DNA of 64,000 nucleotides, from positions 1,550,001 to 1,614,000 of the forward strand of contig CP001643.1 in assembly GCA_000023405.1 (NCBI GenBank). The letters are read 5' to 3'. How positions within the stretch are numbered: position 1 is the stretch's first letter; each line of letters begins with the position of its first letter. Below, piece by piece: positions 8,220-19,413 of this stretch. The stretch is from Brachybacterium faecium DSM 4810. GTDB taxonomy: Bacteria > Actinomycetota > Actinomycetes > Actinomycetales > Dermabacteraceae. Position numbers and translations under genes: made by a program. Under the pieces are notes generated by a model, which was not told where the DNA came from, ran no database searches, and saw only the letters and a list, made by a program, of their open reading frames with translations.

Positions 8220-10798
8220 CGCGCCTCCCCTCGGCCTCCGGCGCGCACCAGCAGCGCGACCGGCCAGTCGTCCAGCAGCGCGGACAGGGCGAGCTGGCCT
8301 CCCTCGACCTCCGCCCCGCCGAGCAGGTCCCGCCAGCGGCCGGGCGGCAGGGAGATCCAGGACTCGCCCCAGCCGCCGCGCTGGGCGAGGCCGTGGGCGA
8401 GGCGGGTCACGACGGTGACCGCCTCGATCGGTCCGTCGCCGCTCGCGCGGCCGAAGGCGACGGCATGCCCGGTGGTGCTCGCCAGCGGATGGTAGGCGGC
8501 CTCGCGGCCCTGGAACAGCTCGGGGCGCTCGCGGCGCAGCACCAGCGCGCGATGGGTCAGCCACAGCTTCTCGTCGCCGAGGCCGTCCGGGCCGGCACCG
8601 TCGATCATCCGGGCGAGCCTCGTCGCGTGCGCGGCGTGATCCACCGGGCGGCGGTTGTCCGGGTCCACGAGGGAGAGATCCACGGACTCGTTGCCCTGGT
8701 AGACGTCCGGCACGCCCGGCATCGTCAGCTGCACCAGCTTCTGGCCGAGGATCACGCTGCGCTGCGCGGCCGCGGTGCGGCGCGTCCAGTCGGTGAGGAT
8801 CTCCGCGACCTCCGGCGAGTGCAGCGCAGTGCGCCCGAGCGTGAGCACCTGCTGTTCGTATTCCGGATCCTGCTCCGTCCACGTGGTGCGGCTCTTCGCC
8901 TCCCGCATCGCCTTGAGCAGGTAGCCCTCGAGCCGTTCGGCGCTCAGCGGTGCGGCGGCGGACCCGGGCAGCTCCCAGCAGGCGGCGAGGGTCTGCCACA
9001 GCAGCAGCTCGATCGCCCCGTCGACCCGGTCGCCGCGGTGCGCGGCGGTCGCCCGGTCGAGATCCTGCACCACCAGCGCCCACTCCATCGGCTGCTCGGT
9101 GAGCACCGCGAGCCGGGCGCGCACGTCCTCGCTGCGCTTGGTGTCATGGGTGGACAGGGTGGTCATCGCGTCCGGTCGGGTGCGGGTCATCGACAGGGCG
9201 TGATCGTGCAGCTCGTCGGCCTCGACCCCGATCCGGTCCGGGTCGGCCCCCACCTCGTTCACCGCCAGGAAGCGGGTGTAGCGGTAGAAGGCCGTGTCCT
9301 CGAGACCCTTGGCGTGCACGGGGCCGCAGGTCTGCGCGAAGCGGACCACCACCTCGTCCCGTTCGAGGCTGCGGGTGCGGCCCGCGCTGCCCACCTCGTC
9401 GCCGCACACCAGCGCCACCACCGTCTCCAGGGTCGTCACCAGGTCCTCGTCCTCGCCGAGCCGGGCCCGTGCCCGCGCGGCGGCCTGCTCGATCACCGCC
9501 CGCTCGGCGCCGGAGGCCGGCTCGCCCGGCACGATGTAGGCGCGGTAGCGGTCCATCGCCCCCAGGAGCGCGAGGACCACCTTCTGGATGTTCCGCCGCG
9601 TGGTGTCCCGCAGCCGGATGTCCTCCTGGCAGATGCGATGGATCAGGGTGATGAGCCGTTCGATCTCCGCCCACAGGCTGGTGGAGATGATCAGGTCCGT
9701 GGACTCCTCGGCCACCTCCTCGAAGGGGCGCGGGTCCCCGGTGCGGCGCTGCCACAGATGGGTCAGCCCGATCACGCCGTGCGGGTCGTGGAACAGCCCG
9801 CCCACCCGCCACAGCGCGTCGTAGCCGGTGGTGCCGGCGCAGGGGAAGTCCCCGGGCAGCTGCTCCTCGCCCTCGAGGATCTTCTCCACCACGGTCCACG
9901 CCCCGCCCGTGGCGCGCTCGAGGTCGCGCAGGTAGCCGCGCGGATCGGAGAGGCCGTCGGGATGGTCGATCCGGTAGCCGTCGATCACGCCCTCGCCCTG
10001 CAGGCGCAGGAGCGTCTGATGGGTTGCGTCGAACACGCCGGGCAGCTCCACCCGCACCGCGGCGAGGGTGTCCACGTCGAAGAACCGCCGGTAGTCCAGC
10101 TCGTCGTCGGCGACCTTCCAGTACGCGAGGCGGTACCACTGCCGGTCCAGGAGATCGGCGAGACCCAGATGCTCGGTCCCGGCGGCGAGCGGCAGCACGT
10201 GATCGTAGTAGCGCACCACCGGTTCGGTCCGCATCGTGCCATCGGCCTGGGGGACCTGCTCCTCGCCCACGGTGATCTCCCCGTCGGCGAGCACCGCGCC
10301 GATGGGACGGCCCAGCACCGGCACGAGCAGGGAGAGCTCGCCGTCGAGGTCGACGTCGAACCACTCGGCGTACGGCGAGCGGGGCCCCTCGCGCAGCACC
10401 GACCACAGGGCGCGGTTGTGCCAGATGGGGGTGGGGATCGCCATGTGGTTGGGCACCACGTCGACGATCAGGCCGATGCCGTGCGCGTGGGCGGCGTCGG
10501 CGAGGCGGCGCAGCGCCTCCTCCCCGCCGATCTCCGCGCTGATGCGGTCGTGGTCGACCACGTCGTAGCCGTGGGTCGATCCGGGGGCCGCCTGCAGCAC
10601 GGGGGAGCAGAACACATGGCCCACCCCGAGCCGTGCGAGGTAGGGCATGATCGCCGCGGCGTCGTCGGCCGTGAAGCCGGCGTGCAGCTGCAGGCGGTAG
10701 GTGGAGGTGGGGACGGGACGCACGGCGCGCAGGGCACCGGTGGTGGTGGCCGTCTCGCGTCCGCGGGCCGCAGGGCGGGGGCCGGTCTCGGTGCTCAC
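8216..10798 (-). CDS. treY: Malto-oligosyltrehalose synthase
   Basis: An 860-residue GH13 enzyme that isomerises the reducing-end alpha-1,4 bond of maltodextrins to the alpha,alpha-1,1 bond of trehalose. Motifs include TYRLQLHAGFTADDA near the N-terminus, HGYDVVDHDRISAEIGG, VDVVPNHMA, YRIDHPDGLSDP (nucleophile D), VEKILEGEEQLP (acid/base E), STHDTKRSEDVRAR and PGVPDVYQGNE, all characteristic of TreY. The GTG at 10798 was preferred over the GTG at 10840 because an AAGGAGAG site lies upstream of it. It stands between glgX (66-base gap) and treZ (4-base overlap). Confidence 0.95.
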   Translation of the reverse strand: MSTETGPRPAARGRETATTTGALRAVRPVPTSTYRLQLHAGFTADDAAAIMPYLARLGVGHVFCSPVLQAAPGSTHGYDVVDHDRISAEIGGEEALRRLADAAHAHGIGLIVDVVPNHMAIPTPIWHNRALWSVLREGPRSPYAEWFDVDLDGELSLLVPVLGRPIGAVLADGEITVGEEQVPQADGTMRTEPVVRYYDHVLPLAAGTEHLGLADLLDRQWYRLAYWKVADDELDYRRFFDVDTLAAVRVELPGVFDATHQTLLRLQGEGVIDGYRIDHPDGLSDPRGYLRDLERATGGAWTVVEKILEGEEQLPGDFPCAGTTGYDALWRVGGLFHDPHGVIGLTHLWQRRTGDPRPFEEVAEESTDLIISTSLWAEIERLITLIHRICQEDIRLRDTTRRNIQKVVLALLGAMDRYRAYIVPGEPASGAERAVIEQAAARARARLGEDEDLVTTLETVVALVCGDEVGSAGRTRSLERDEVVVRFAQTCGPVHAKGLEDTAFYRYTRFLAVNEVGADPDRIGVEADELHDHALSMTRTRPDAMTTLSTHDTKRSEDVRARLAVLTEQPMEWALVVQDLDRATAAHRGDRVDGAIELLLWQTLAACWELPGSAAAPLSAERLEGYLLKAMREAKSRTTWTEQDPEYEQQVLTLGRTALHSPEVAEILTDWTRRTAAAQRSVILGQKLVQLTMPGVPDVYQGNESVDLSLVDPDNRRPVDHAAHATRLARMIDGAGPDGLGDEKLWLTHRALVLRRERPELFQGREAAYHPLASTTGHAVAFGRASGDGPIEAVTVVTRLAHGLAQRGGWGESWISLPPGRWRDLLGGAEVEGGQLALSALLDDWPVALLVRAGGRGEAR

Positions 10799-10864
10799 GG
10801 GTCGATGCTCTCCTTCGTCACGGCCGCGGTCCGTGGGCACGGTCCGGGGCAGGGCGGATCGTTC

Positions 10865-13027
<2,163 letters not shown>

Positions 13028-13033
13028 GGGGCC

Positions 13034-13039
13034 AGAGTA
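13034..13039 (-). promoter_or_regulatory. -10 box of leaderless glgX-treY-treZ transcript
   Basis: TACTCT on the minus strand ends six bases before the ATG at 13027, indicating a leaderless message for the operon. Confidence 0.6.
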
Positions 13040-13212
13040 GACGCACCCTCAGCCCACGGCGCCGTGACCGGAAGAACAGTGGGGCCCGGTCCCGGGAGGG
13101 CAGTCGCGCCGGGCCCCGGGAGGAGGGCGGGGCCGGGACCGGGAGGATGACGCCGGACGCGGGCGAACGGCGGTGCCGGGAGGCCGTCTCCGGAGGGCGC
13201 CGGGAACGACGA

Positions 13213-13240
13213 AGGCCCCCTCGCTGCTGCGAGAGGGCCT
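13213..13240 (-). terminator. Hairpin terminator after minus-strand tRNAs
   Basis: A 12-base stem with one mismatch (AGGCCCCCTCGC against GCGAGAGGGCCT, loop TGCT) lies just beyond the 3' end of the minus-strand tRNA-Val gene. No strong U-run follows, which is usual for such GC-rich genomes. It could also act on plus-strand transcripts. Confidence 0.55.
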
Positions 13241-13247
13241 GTGTGGG

Positions 13248-13319
13248 TGGGCGATACTGGGTTCGAACCAGTGACCTCTTCCGTGTCAGGGAAGCGCGCT
13301 ACCGCTGCGCCAATCGCCC
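13248..13319 (-). tRNA. tRNA-Val(GAC)
   Basis: A 72-nt cloverleaf with acceptor stem GGGCGAT/ATCGCCC, anticodon loop CTGACAC (anticodon GAC, codon GUC) and T-loop GTTCGAA. The 3' CCA is not encoded. The sequence is identical to the plus-strand gene at 14302-14373. Confidence 0.95.
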
Positions 13320-13350
13320 GGTGCGTCCGAGGACGCGGGGGAGGGGATGG

Positions 13351-13423
13351 AGCGGACGACCGGATTCGAACCGGCGACCCTCACCTTGGCAAGGTGATGC
13401 TCTACCAACTGAGCTACGTCCGC
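13351..13423 (-). tRNA. tRNA-Gly(GCC)
   Basis: A 73-nt cloverleaf with acceptor stem GCGGACG/CGTCCGC, anticodon loop TTGCCAA (anticodon GCC, codon GGC) and discriminator U. CCA is not encoded. It matches the plus-strand gene at 14068-14140 in inverted orientation. It precedes tRNA-Val(GAC) by 31 bases on the same transcript. Confidence 0.95.
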
Positions 13424-13448
13424 ACATCGGCTGGGCCGACGGAGGAAC

Positions 13449-13477
13449 ACGATATGCGCCCCCGACCGGCGGCGCAA
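13449..13477 (-). promoter_or_regulatory. Promoter of minus-strand tRNA-Gly/tRNA-Val
   Basis: On the minus strand TTGCGC and TATCGT are separated by exactly 17 bases, and the -10 lies about 25 bases upstream of the mature tRNA-Gly 5' end. This fits a sigma-70-type stable RNA promoter. Confidence 0.55.
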
Positions 13478-13626
13478 ATGCAGAAGCCCCACAGTGTCCG
13501 AGGTCACCGCAGGGGTCGGGGTGTTCGCGCACGCAGCGCCTGGGGTCGGGTGCGCGTCCCGTCGCCGGAGCCCGGCCGATGTGGCCTGCGGGCCGGCGGC
13601 TCAGGGGGTCGACGGTGGCGCGGGAC
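13478..13626. other. Intergenic stretch without recognisable gene
   Basis: This part of the 546-base gap between the two tRNA clusters (13424-13969) holds no frame with a ribosome binding site or family match. Open frames that cross it run through tRNA genes and are not credible. Confidence 0.5.
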
Positions 13627-13755
13627 GACGAAGATCTTGGCGTGGGGCGACGAAGATCTTGTCGCCTGCGTGACCTCAACCCCGTATACGGGCCGAGGAC
13701 ACGTAGGCGACAAGAAGTTCGCTCCTGGGTGCCGTGATCGAAGTTCGCTCCTGGG
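13627..13755. repeat. REP-like symmetric palindromic element
   Basis: The element is centred on the perfect palindrome CCCGTATACGGG (13681-13692). Its arms, about 13652-13676 and 13696-13720, pair over roughly 25 bases with few mismatches (TCTTGTCGCC against GGCGACAAGA). Each side also carries a tandem copy of a short motif: GACGAAGATCTTG at 13627 and 13649 on the left, and GAAGTTCGCTCCTGGG at 13714 and 13740 on the right. No protein is encoded. The layout resembles a REP or small MITE-like unit, but its copy number elsewhere is unknown. Confidence 0.6.
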
Positions 13756-13927
13756 CGCCGGGGTTCCGGTTGCGCGGCAGGGGTGTCGCGGTGGGAGGAG
13801 AGGAGGGTGTGTGACGCAGGGGAGCCTGCGTGGTGGGGCAGGCGGTGGGGAGGGGCGGCCACTGCGCTCCGTCGCCAGCAGGACGTACGTCACACCGGAT
13901 CTGGTGCAAGCGCCCCGCGAGACCGTG

Positions 13928-13933
13928 TAAGCT
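13928..13933 (+). promoter_or_regulatory. -10 box upstream of plus-strand tRNA cluster
   Basis: TAAGCT, preceded by TG (TGTAAGCT), lies 36 bases before the mature 5' end of tRNA-Val(CAC). No convincing -35 hexamer was seen. Confidence 0.45.
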
Positions 13934-13969
13934 TCTTCAAGTCCACTCGAGAGGGTGGCCAGCACCTTC

Positions 13970-14041
13970 GGGCGATTGGCGCAGGGGTAGCGCGCTTCCT
14001 TCACACGGAAGAGGTCACTGGTTCGATCCCAGTATCGCCCA
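13970..14041 (+). tRNA. tRNA-Val(CAC)
   Basis: A 72-nt cloverleaf with acceptor stem GGGCGAT/ATCGCCC and anticodon loop TTCACAC (anticodon CAC, codon GUG). It differs from the Val(GAC) genes only around the D-loop, anticodon and T-loop (GTTCGAT). CCA is not encoded. First gene of a four-tRNA plus-strand cluster. Confidence 0.95.
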
Positions 14042-14067
14042 CGCAGGATCCACCGGATCCCTGTCAT

Positions 14068-14140
14068 GCGGACGTAGCTCAGTTGGTAGAGCATCACCTT
14101 GCCAAGGTGAGGGTCGCCGGTTCGAATCCGGTCGTCCGCT
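14068..14140 (+). tRNA. tRNA-Gly(GCC)
   Basis: A 73-nt cloverleaf, anticodon loop TTGCCAA (GCC), acceptor stem GCGGACG/CGTCCGC, discriminator U, no encoded CCA. Inverted duplicate of the gene at 13351-13423. Confidence 0.95.
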
Positions 14141-14205
14141 CCGAGGGGCGGCGCGCTCGACGACTCGTCGGGAGCGCCGTTTCACATGGATGCGGAAGCA
14201 TTCGT

Positions 14206-14276
14206 GGTGGGTTGGCCGAGAGGCGAGGCAACGGCCTGCAAAGCCGTGTACACGGGTTCGAATCCCGTACCCACCT
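14206..14276 (+). tRNA. tRNA-Cys(GCA)
   Basis: A 71-nt cloverleaf with acceptor stem GGTGGGT/ACCCACC and anticodon loop CTGCAAA (anticodon GCA, codon UGC), discriminator U. CCA is not encoded. The Gly-Cys-Val order is common in actinobacterial tRNA clusters. Confidence 0.95.
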
Positions 14277-14301
14277 CCGTCGGCGCCGCACAGCGCCGCA
14301 C

Positions 14302-14373
14302 GGGCGATTGGCGCAGCGGTAGCGCGCTTCCCTGACACGGAAGAGGTCACTGGTTCGAACCCAGTATCGCCCA
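14302..14373 (+). tRNA. tRNA-Val(GAC)
   Basis: A 72-nt cloverleaf, anticodon loop CTGACAC (GAC), identical base for base to the minus-strand gene at 13248-13319. Last gene of the plus-strand cluster, followed at once by a strong hairpin. Confidence 0.95.
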
Positions 14374-14379
14374 CCCCGA

Positions 14380-14413
14380 GAAGAGCCCCGGTCCCCGCGG
14401 ACCGGGGCTCTTC
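14380..14413 (+). terminator. Terminator of plus-strand tRNA cluster
   Basis: A perfect 15-base stem (GAAGAGCCCCGGTCC against GGACCGGGGCTCTTC) with loop CCGC starts seven bases after the last tRNA. It has no long U-run. Confidence 0.75.
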
Positions 14414-14515
14414 GGCCTCCGCGGCCCGGTTCGGCGCACGGCGCGTGCCCGGATACCATCGCCCGTGGAGCCGGCATCGTCGGCCGGCTCGACCCGACCC
14501 CACAAGGAGCACCCC

Positions 14516-16516
14516 GTGGCCCAGATCGCCATCACCCTCGACGGATCGTCCCAGCAGCTCGCGGAGGGGACCACGGGCACCGAGGTCTTCGCCGGCACCG
14601 CGACGATCGTCGCCCTGCGCATCGACGGCGAGCTGCGCGACCTGGACACCGTGCTCGCCGAGGGCCAGAGCGTCGAGGGCGTCGACATCTCCAGCCCGGA
14701 CGGCCTGTCGATCCTGCGCCACAGCGCCGCCCATGTGCTCGCCCAGGCCGTGCAGAAGACCAATCCCGAGGCGAAGCTCGGCATCGGCCCGCCCATCACC
14801 GACGGCTTCTACTACGACTTCGACGTCGCCGAGCCGTTCACCCCCGAGTCCCTCAAGGCGCTCGAGAAGGAGATGCACCGGATCATCAAGTCCGGGCAGC
14901 GCTTCGTCCGCCGCGAGATCAGCGACGACGCGGCCCGCGCCGAGGAGGCCTCCGAGCCGTACAAGCTCGAGCTGATCGGGCTGAAGTCCACCGCCGAGGA
15001 CGCCGCCGAGGGCGCGAGCGTCGAGGTGGGCGAGGGCGGTCTGACCATGTACGACAACGTCGACAAGAAGGGCCAGACCGTCTGGACGGACCTGTGCCGC
15101 GGCCCGCACCTGCCCACCACCAAGCTCATCGGCAACGGGTTCGCGCTCACCCGCTCCGCGGCCGCCTACTGGCGCGGCAGCGAGAAGAACCCGATGCTGC
15201 AGCGGATCTACGGCACCGCCTGGCCCACCAAGGAGGAGCTGCGCGCCCATCAGGAGCGGATCGCCGAGGCCGAGCGCCGCGATCACCGCCGCCTGGGCAG
15301 CGAGCTGGACCTGTTCTCCTTCCCGGACGAGATCGGCTCAGGGCTGCCGGTGTTCCACCCCAAGGGGGCGATGGTCAAGATGGAGATGGAGGACTACTCC
15401 CGCCGTCGCCACGTCGAGGCCGGCTACTCCTTCGTCTCCAGCCCCCACATCACGAAGAAGAACCTCTTCGAGACCTCGCGGCACCTCGAGTGGTACGCCG
15501 AGGGGATGTACCCCCCGATGCACGTGGACGAGGAGCGCGACGACGAGGGCAACATCACCCGGCAGGGCCAGGACTACTACCTCAAGCCCATGAACTGCCC
15601 GATGCACAACCTCGTCTACCGCTCCCGCGGCCGCTCCTACCGCGAGCTGCCGCTGCGGCTGTTCGAGTTCGGCACCGTGTACCGCTACGAGAAGTCCGGC
15701 GTGGTGCACGGCCTGACCCGCGCCCGCGGCTTCACCCAGGACGACGCGCACATCTACACCACCCGCGAGCAGATGAAGGAGGAGCTGACGAGCCTGCTCG
15801 GCTTCGTGCTGGATCTGCTGCGCGACTACGGCCTGGACGACTTCTACCTCGAGCTGTCCACCCGCGACCCGGAGAAGTCCGTCGGCGACGAGACCACCTG
15901 GGACGAGGCGACCCGCACCCTGGAGGAGGTCGCCACCGAGTCCGGGCTCGAGCTGGTCCCCGATCCCGGCGGCGCCGCCTTCTACGGACCGAAGATCTCC
16001 GTGCAGGCGAAGGACGCGATCGGGCGCACCTGGCAGCTGTCCACCATCCAGCTCGACTTCTTCGAGCCGGAGCTGTTCGAGCTGGAGTACACCGCGCCCG
16101 ATGGCTCCCGGCAGCGCCCGGTGATGATCCACCGCGCCCTGTTCGGCTCGATCGAGCGGTTCTTCGGCGTGCTGCTGGAGCACTACGCCGGCGCCTTCCC
16201 GGTGTGGCTCGCCCCGGTACAGGTGGTGGGCGTCCCGGTCGCCGCCGAGTACGTGCCCTACCTCGAGGAGGTCGCCGCGAAGCTGCGTGCCCACGGGGTG
16301 CGCGTCGAGGTCGACTCCTCCGACGACCGGATGCAGAAGAAGATCCGCACCCACACCAAGGAGAAGGTGCCCTACCTGCTCATCGCCGGCGGCGAGGACC
16401 AGGCCCACGGCGCGGTCTCCTTCCGCATGCGCGACGGCAGCCAGGACAACGGCATCGACGTCGACGCGGCGGTCGATCGCATCGTCACCGCGATCCGCGA
16501 CAAGGCGCAGGTGTGA
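14516..16516 (+). CDS. thrS: Threonyl-tRNA synthetase
   Basis: A 666-residue class II synthetase charging tRNA-Thr. The order is TGS-like N-terminal domain, editing/SAD domain ([14 protein letters not shown]... to [10 protein letters not shown]), catalytic core with motif 1 region [19 protein letters not shown], the zinc-site [13 protein letters not shown], motif 2 [18 protein letters not shown] and motif 3 [13 protein letters not shown], then the anticodon-binding domain. The GTG at 14516 has AAGGAG seven bases upstream; the open frame extends 17 codons further but lacks a site. The stop overlaps the HIT gene start (GTGA). Confidence 0.97.
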   Translation: MAQIAITLDGSSQQLAEGTTGTEVFAGTATIVALRIDGELRDLDTVLAEGQSVEGVDISSPDGLSILRHSAAHVLAQAVQKTNPEAKLGIGPPITDGFYYDFDVAEPFTPESLKALEKEMHRIIKSGQRFVRREISDDAARAEEASEPYKLELIGLKSTAEDAAEGASVEVGEGGLTMYDNVDKKGQTVWTDLCRGPHLPTTKLIGNGFALTRSAAAYWRGSEKNPMLQRIYGTAWPTKEELRAHQERIAEAERRDHRRLGSELDLFSFPDEIGSGLPVFHPKGAMVKMEMEDYSRRRHVEAGYSFVSSPHITKKNLFETSRHLEWYAEGMYPPMHVDEERDDEGNITRQGQDYYLKPMNCPMHNLVYRSRGRSYRELPLRLFEFGTVYRYEKSGVVHGLTRARGFTQDDAHIYTTREQMKEELTSLLGFVLDLLRDYGLDDFYLELSTRDPEKSVGDETTWDEATRTLEEVATESGLELVPDPGGAAFYGPKISVQAKDAIGRTWQLSTIQLDFFEPELFELEYTAPDGSRQRPVMIHRALFGSIERFFGVLLEHYAGAFPVWLAPVQVVGVPVAAEYVPYLEEVAAKLRAHGVRVEVDSSDDRMQKKIRTHTKEKVPYLLIAGGEDQAHGAVSFRMRDGSQDNGIDVDAAVDRIVTAIRDKAQV

Positions 16517-17076
16517 CCCGGCGGCCCGAGCTCCCCGATGGCGTCGAGGACGCCCGCGACTTCGCGGGCGTCCCCGACGACGCCGAACGGCTCTGGACCC
16601 CGCACCGGATGGCGTACATCGGCGGGGAGAACAAGCCGGAGGATCCGCACGACGACGAGCAGTGCCCGTTCTGCGCCGCACCGCGGCGCACCGACGAGGA
16701 ATCGCTGATCGTCCACCGCGGCGAGAGCGCCTACGTGATCCTGAACCTGTACCCGTACAACTCCGGTCACCTGCTGGTGTGCCCCTACCGGCACGTCTCG
16801 GACTACACGGATCTGGACGAGGCCGAGGTGCTCGAGGTCGCCGAGCTCACCCGCACCGCGATGCGCGTGATCCGTGAGGTCTCGCAGCCGCGCGGCTTCA
16901 ACCTGGGCATGAACCAGGGGGAGGTGGCCGGGGCGGGCATCGCCGCCCACCTGCACCAGCACGTCGTGCCGCGCTGGCCGGGGGACGCGAACTTCCTGCC
17001 GATCGTGGCGCGCACCAAGGCCGTGCCGATCCTGCTGGCGGACACCCGCCGGCTGTATGCGGACGCCTGGCCCTGA
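16513..17076 (+). CDS. HIT-family nucleotide phosphorylase/hydrolase (Ap4A phosphorylase-like)
   Basis: A 187-residue histidine-triad protein. The active-site motif [10 protein letters not shown] is near residue 145, and a CPFC pair near residue 55 probably binds metal. The sequence resembles Rv2613c of M. tuberculosis, described as a diadenosine tetraphosphate phosphorylase, and it has the same thrS neighbour. Aminoacyl-tRNA synthetases make Ap4A as a by-product, so coupling with thrS is functionally sensible (inference). The GTG start overlaps the thrS stop by four bases; no internal start is better supported. Confidence 0.85.
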   Translation: MTRRPELPDGVEDARDFAGVPDDAERLWTPHRMAYIGGENKPEDPHDDEQCPFCAAPRRTDEESLIVHRGESAYVILNLYPYNSGHLLVCPYRHVSDYTDLDEAEVLEVAELTRTAMRVIREVSQPRGFNLGMNQGEVAGAGIAAHLHQHVVPRWPGDANFLPIVARTKAVPILLADTRRLYADAWP

Positions 17077-17078
17077 GC

Positions 17079-17084
17079 TAGCAT
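17079..17084 (+). promoter_or_regulatory. Putative -10 box for prsW-like gene
   Basis: TAGCAT occurs right after the HIT stop codon and about 90 bases before the ATG at 17173, suggesting a promoter with a leader of some 80 bases. Confidence 0.35.
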
Positions 17085-17172
17085 GACCGGGCCCCGACCG
17101 GGCGGCGCCCGCAGGTGAGACGGACGTCCCGGGAGGGAGCGCACCGACCGGGGAGAGGCAGGACTGGGAGCG

Positions 17173-18486
17173 ATGAGCACGACCGGGATCCCGCCGCGCC
17201 CCGCCCCCGCGCACCCCGCCTCGGCGGACCCCGTCCCCGCGCGCCCCGACGCCGGCTCCTACGGCTACGACATCGAGCGCGTGGACCCGCGCGCCCCCGG
17301 CCGCCTCGGCGACGCGGGGCCTGCGCGCCGGGGCCGTCGCCGCCCCTGGCTGCGCTGGGCCTCCTTCGGGGTGTCCTTCCTGCTGCTCGCGCTCGCTGCG
17401 GTGGTGGTGGGTCTCTACGTCATCCTCCCGCTCGGGATCGGCACGTCGCTGGTGGCCTTCACCGCCGCACTGGTGCCGGTGGCGATGGTCCTCGCCGCGG
17501 TGTGGTGGCTGGACCGCTACACCCCGCAGCCGCGGATATCGCTGCTCTACGCCTTCGGCTGGGGAGCGATCGGCTCCGTGCTGCTCACCCTCTTCTTCGG
17601 CACGTTCTTCGATGCGTGGATCTCCCCGCCCGAGGAGACGGCGGCGATCGACGAGTTCCTCGGCGCGGTCGTGCAGGCGCCCGTGATCGAGGAGGGGATG
17701 AAGTCCCTGGGGCTCATCGGGCTGCTCATCTGGGGGCGCCGGTACATCTCCGGTCCGCTGGACGGGGTGGTCTATGCGGCGCTGATCGCCGGGGGCTTCG
17801 CCTTCACCGAGAACATCCTCTACTTCGGCAGCTCCTTCCACCAGGCGCAGGCCGCGGGCGAGGTCGACGTCTTCTGGCAGACCTTCTTCCTGCGGGGCGT
17901 GCTCTCCCCCTTCGCGCACGTCTCCTTCACCTCGCTGTGCGGGCTGGGGCTGGGGATCGCCGCCGAGCGGCGCTCGCTGATGCTGTACTTCGGTCTCGGC
18001 CTGGGCGGGCTCTCGCTGGGCATGGTGCTGCACGCGGTGTGGAACGGCTCGGCCTTCCTCCTGCCCGTGGACCCGGAGGCGCCGCTGGCCGGGTTCCTGC
18101 GCTACTACGTCAGCGTCCAGGTGCCGATCTTCGTGCTGCTCGTCGCGATCGTGCTGTTCCTGCGGCTGCGGGAGAAGCGGATCCTGCGCCGCCAGCTGTC
18201 CGAGTACGGGCGCGCGGGCTGGTTCTCCCCGGACGAGGTGGAGATGCTGGTCTCGATGCGCGGGCGCCGGCGCGCCGAGGCCTGGGCGGTGCGGCACGGC
18301 GCGGTGGCGCGCATGGGCATGCGCCATCTGATCCGCTCCGCGGTCGCGCTCGGGATGGAGCGTCACGGCGTGCTGTTCGGGAAGCCGACGGCGAAGACCC
18401 GCGCCCGGGAGCGCGAGCTGCTCGAGATGATCACCGCCGATCGTCGGCTGATCGGCGCGCTCACCACACCCGTCGTGCGCGGCTGA
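17173..18486 (+). CDS. PrsW-family intramembrane metalloprotease
   Basis: A 437-residue membrane protein of the PrsW/CPBP-type glutamic metalloprotease group. Residues 1-55 are proline-rich and soluble. About eight hydrophobic segments follow from residue 60. The conserved motifs are in place: [30 protein letters not shown] and [11 protein letters not shown]. subtilis PrsW cleaves the anti-sigma factor RsiW; whether an anti-sigma factor is the target here is unknown. A cytosolic tail of about 100 residues is arginine-rich. A weak RBS precedes the ATG. Confidence 0.85.
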   Translation: MSTTGIPPRPAPAHPASADPVPARPDAGSYGYDIERVDPRAPGRLGDAGPARRGRRRPWLRWASFGVSFLLLALAAVVVGLYVILPLGIGTSLVAFTAALVPVAMVLAAVWWLDRYTPQPRISLLYAFGWGAIGSVLLTLFFGTFFDAWISPPEETAAIDEFLGAVVQAPVIEEGMKSLGLIGLLIWGRRYISGPLDGVVYAALIAGGFAFTENILYFGSSFHQAQAAGEVDVFWQTFFLRGVLSPFAHVSFTSLCGLGLGIAAERRSLMLYFGLGLGGLSLGMVLHAVWNGSAFLLPVDPEAPLAGFLRYYVSVQVPIFVLLVAIVLFLRLREKRILRRQLSEYGRAGWFSPDEVEMLVSMRGRRRAEAWAVRHGAVARMGMRHLIRSAVALGMERHGVLFGKPTAKTRARERELLEMITADRRLIGALTTPVVRG

Positions 18487-18534
18487 ACCCCGCCCGTCGT
18501 GCGCCCTCGTCCAGGGTGCGGCCCGACCAGCCCT

Positions 18535-18540
18535 TAGACT
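18535..18540 (+). promoter_or_regulatory. -10 box upstream of yebC
   Basis: TAGACT lies 47 bases before the yebC ATG, giving a leader of about 40 bases that includes the GGGAGGAG ribosome binding site. Confidence 0.5.
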
Positions 18541-18587
18541 GGGGCGGCAATCGGCCGCCGGACGGCGGCAGAGTCGGGAGGAGAGAG

Positions 18588-19352
18588 ATGGCCGGGCATT
18601 CCAAGTGGGCGACCACGAAGCACAAGAAGGCTGCCCTCGATGCCAAGCGGGGCAAGCTGTTCGCCAAGCTGGTCAAGAACATCGAGGTCGCGGCGCGCAT
18701 GGGCGGCCCCGACCCGGCCGGCAACCCCACTCTCTTCGACGCGATCCAGAAGGCGAAGAAGACCTCGGTCCCCAACGACAACATCGACCGCGCCGTCAAG
18801 CGCGGCGGCGGGCTCGACGGCGGGGGCGTCGACTACGAGACGCTGATGTACGAGGGCTATGCCCCCGGCGGCGTCGCCGTGCTGGTCGAGTGCCTCACCG
18901 ACAACAAGAACCGCGCCGTCTCCGAGGTGCGCCTGGCCTTCAACCGCAACGGCGGCAACATGGCGGACTCCGGCTCGGTGGCCTACCTCTTCGAGCGCAA
19001 GGGCGTCGTGACCGTCACGAAGGGCGAGCACAGCGAGGACGACCTGCTCGAGGTGGTGCTCGACGCGGGCGCCGAGGAGATCAACGACGAGGGCGAGGCC
19101 TTCGAGATCCTGTCCGAGGCGACCGACGTGGTCGCCGTGCGCACGGCCCTGCAGGAGGCCGGCGTCGACTACGACAGCGCCGAGGCTCAGTTCGTGCCCA
19201 CGATGCGCACCCCCGTCGACCTCGACGGCGCGCACAAGGCGCTGCGCCTCATCGAGGCGCTCGAGGACAGCGACGACGTGCAGAACGTGTACTCCAACCT
19301 GGACATCCCCGACGACGTCGCGGCGCAGCTCGCGGACGCGGACGAGGAATGA
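18588..19352 (+). CDS. YebC/PmpR-family protein
   Basis: A 254-residue YebC/PmpR family member, beginning with the diagnostic [19 protein letters not shown] and containing the [12 protein letters not shown] and [11 protein letters not shown] segments. Members have been described both as DNA-binding regulators and, more recently, as factors that relieve ribosome stalling at proline stretches. Genomic pairing with ruvC is widespread. A GGGAGGAG site precedes the ATG. The frame is open far upstream but the family N-terminus fixes the start. Confidence 0.93.
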   Translation: MAGHSKWATTKHKKAALDAKRGKLFAKLVKNIEVAARMGGPDPAGNPTLFDAIQKAKKTSVPNDNIDRAVKRGGGLDGGGVDYETLMYEGYAPGGVAVLVECLTDNKNRAVSEVRLAFNRNGGNMADSGSVAYLFERKGVVTVTKGEHSEDDLLEVVLDAGAEEINDEGEAFEILSEATDVVAVRTALQEAGVDYDSAEAQFVPTMRTPVDLDGAHKALRLIEALEDSDDVQNVYSNLDIPDDVAAQLADADEE

Positions 19353-19359
19353 TCCCTGC

Positions 19360-19396
19360 GGACGGCGCGGCCGCCCCGGTCGGGACCGCGCCGTCC
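19360..19396 (+). terminator. Hairpin between yebC and ruvC
   Basis: A perfect 11-base stem (GGACGGCGCGG against CCGCGCCGTCC, 15-base loop) follows the yebC stop by seven bases. It may terminate or attenuate transcription into ruvC; the ruvC RBS lies just beyond it. Confidence 0.5.
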
Positions 19397-19413
19397 TCCC
19401 GGAGGAGCCGACG

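Noticed and set aside
6444-9083. Extension of the treZ frame far upstream
   Set aside because: The extra residues are arginine/alanine-rich and antisense-like to treY's reading frame; the ATG at 8219 overlapping the treY stop begins a normal TreZ.
13147-14097. Several frames crossing the tRNA clusters
   Set aside because: They translate through tRNA genes and give recurring tRNA-derived peptides such as [11 protein letters not shown], a known annotation artefact.
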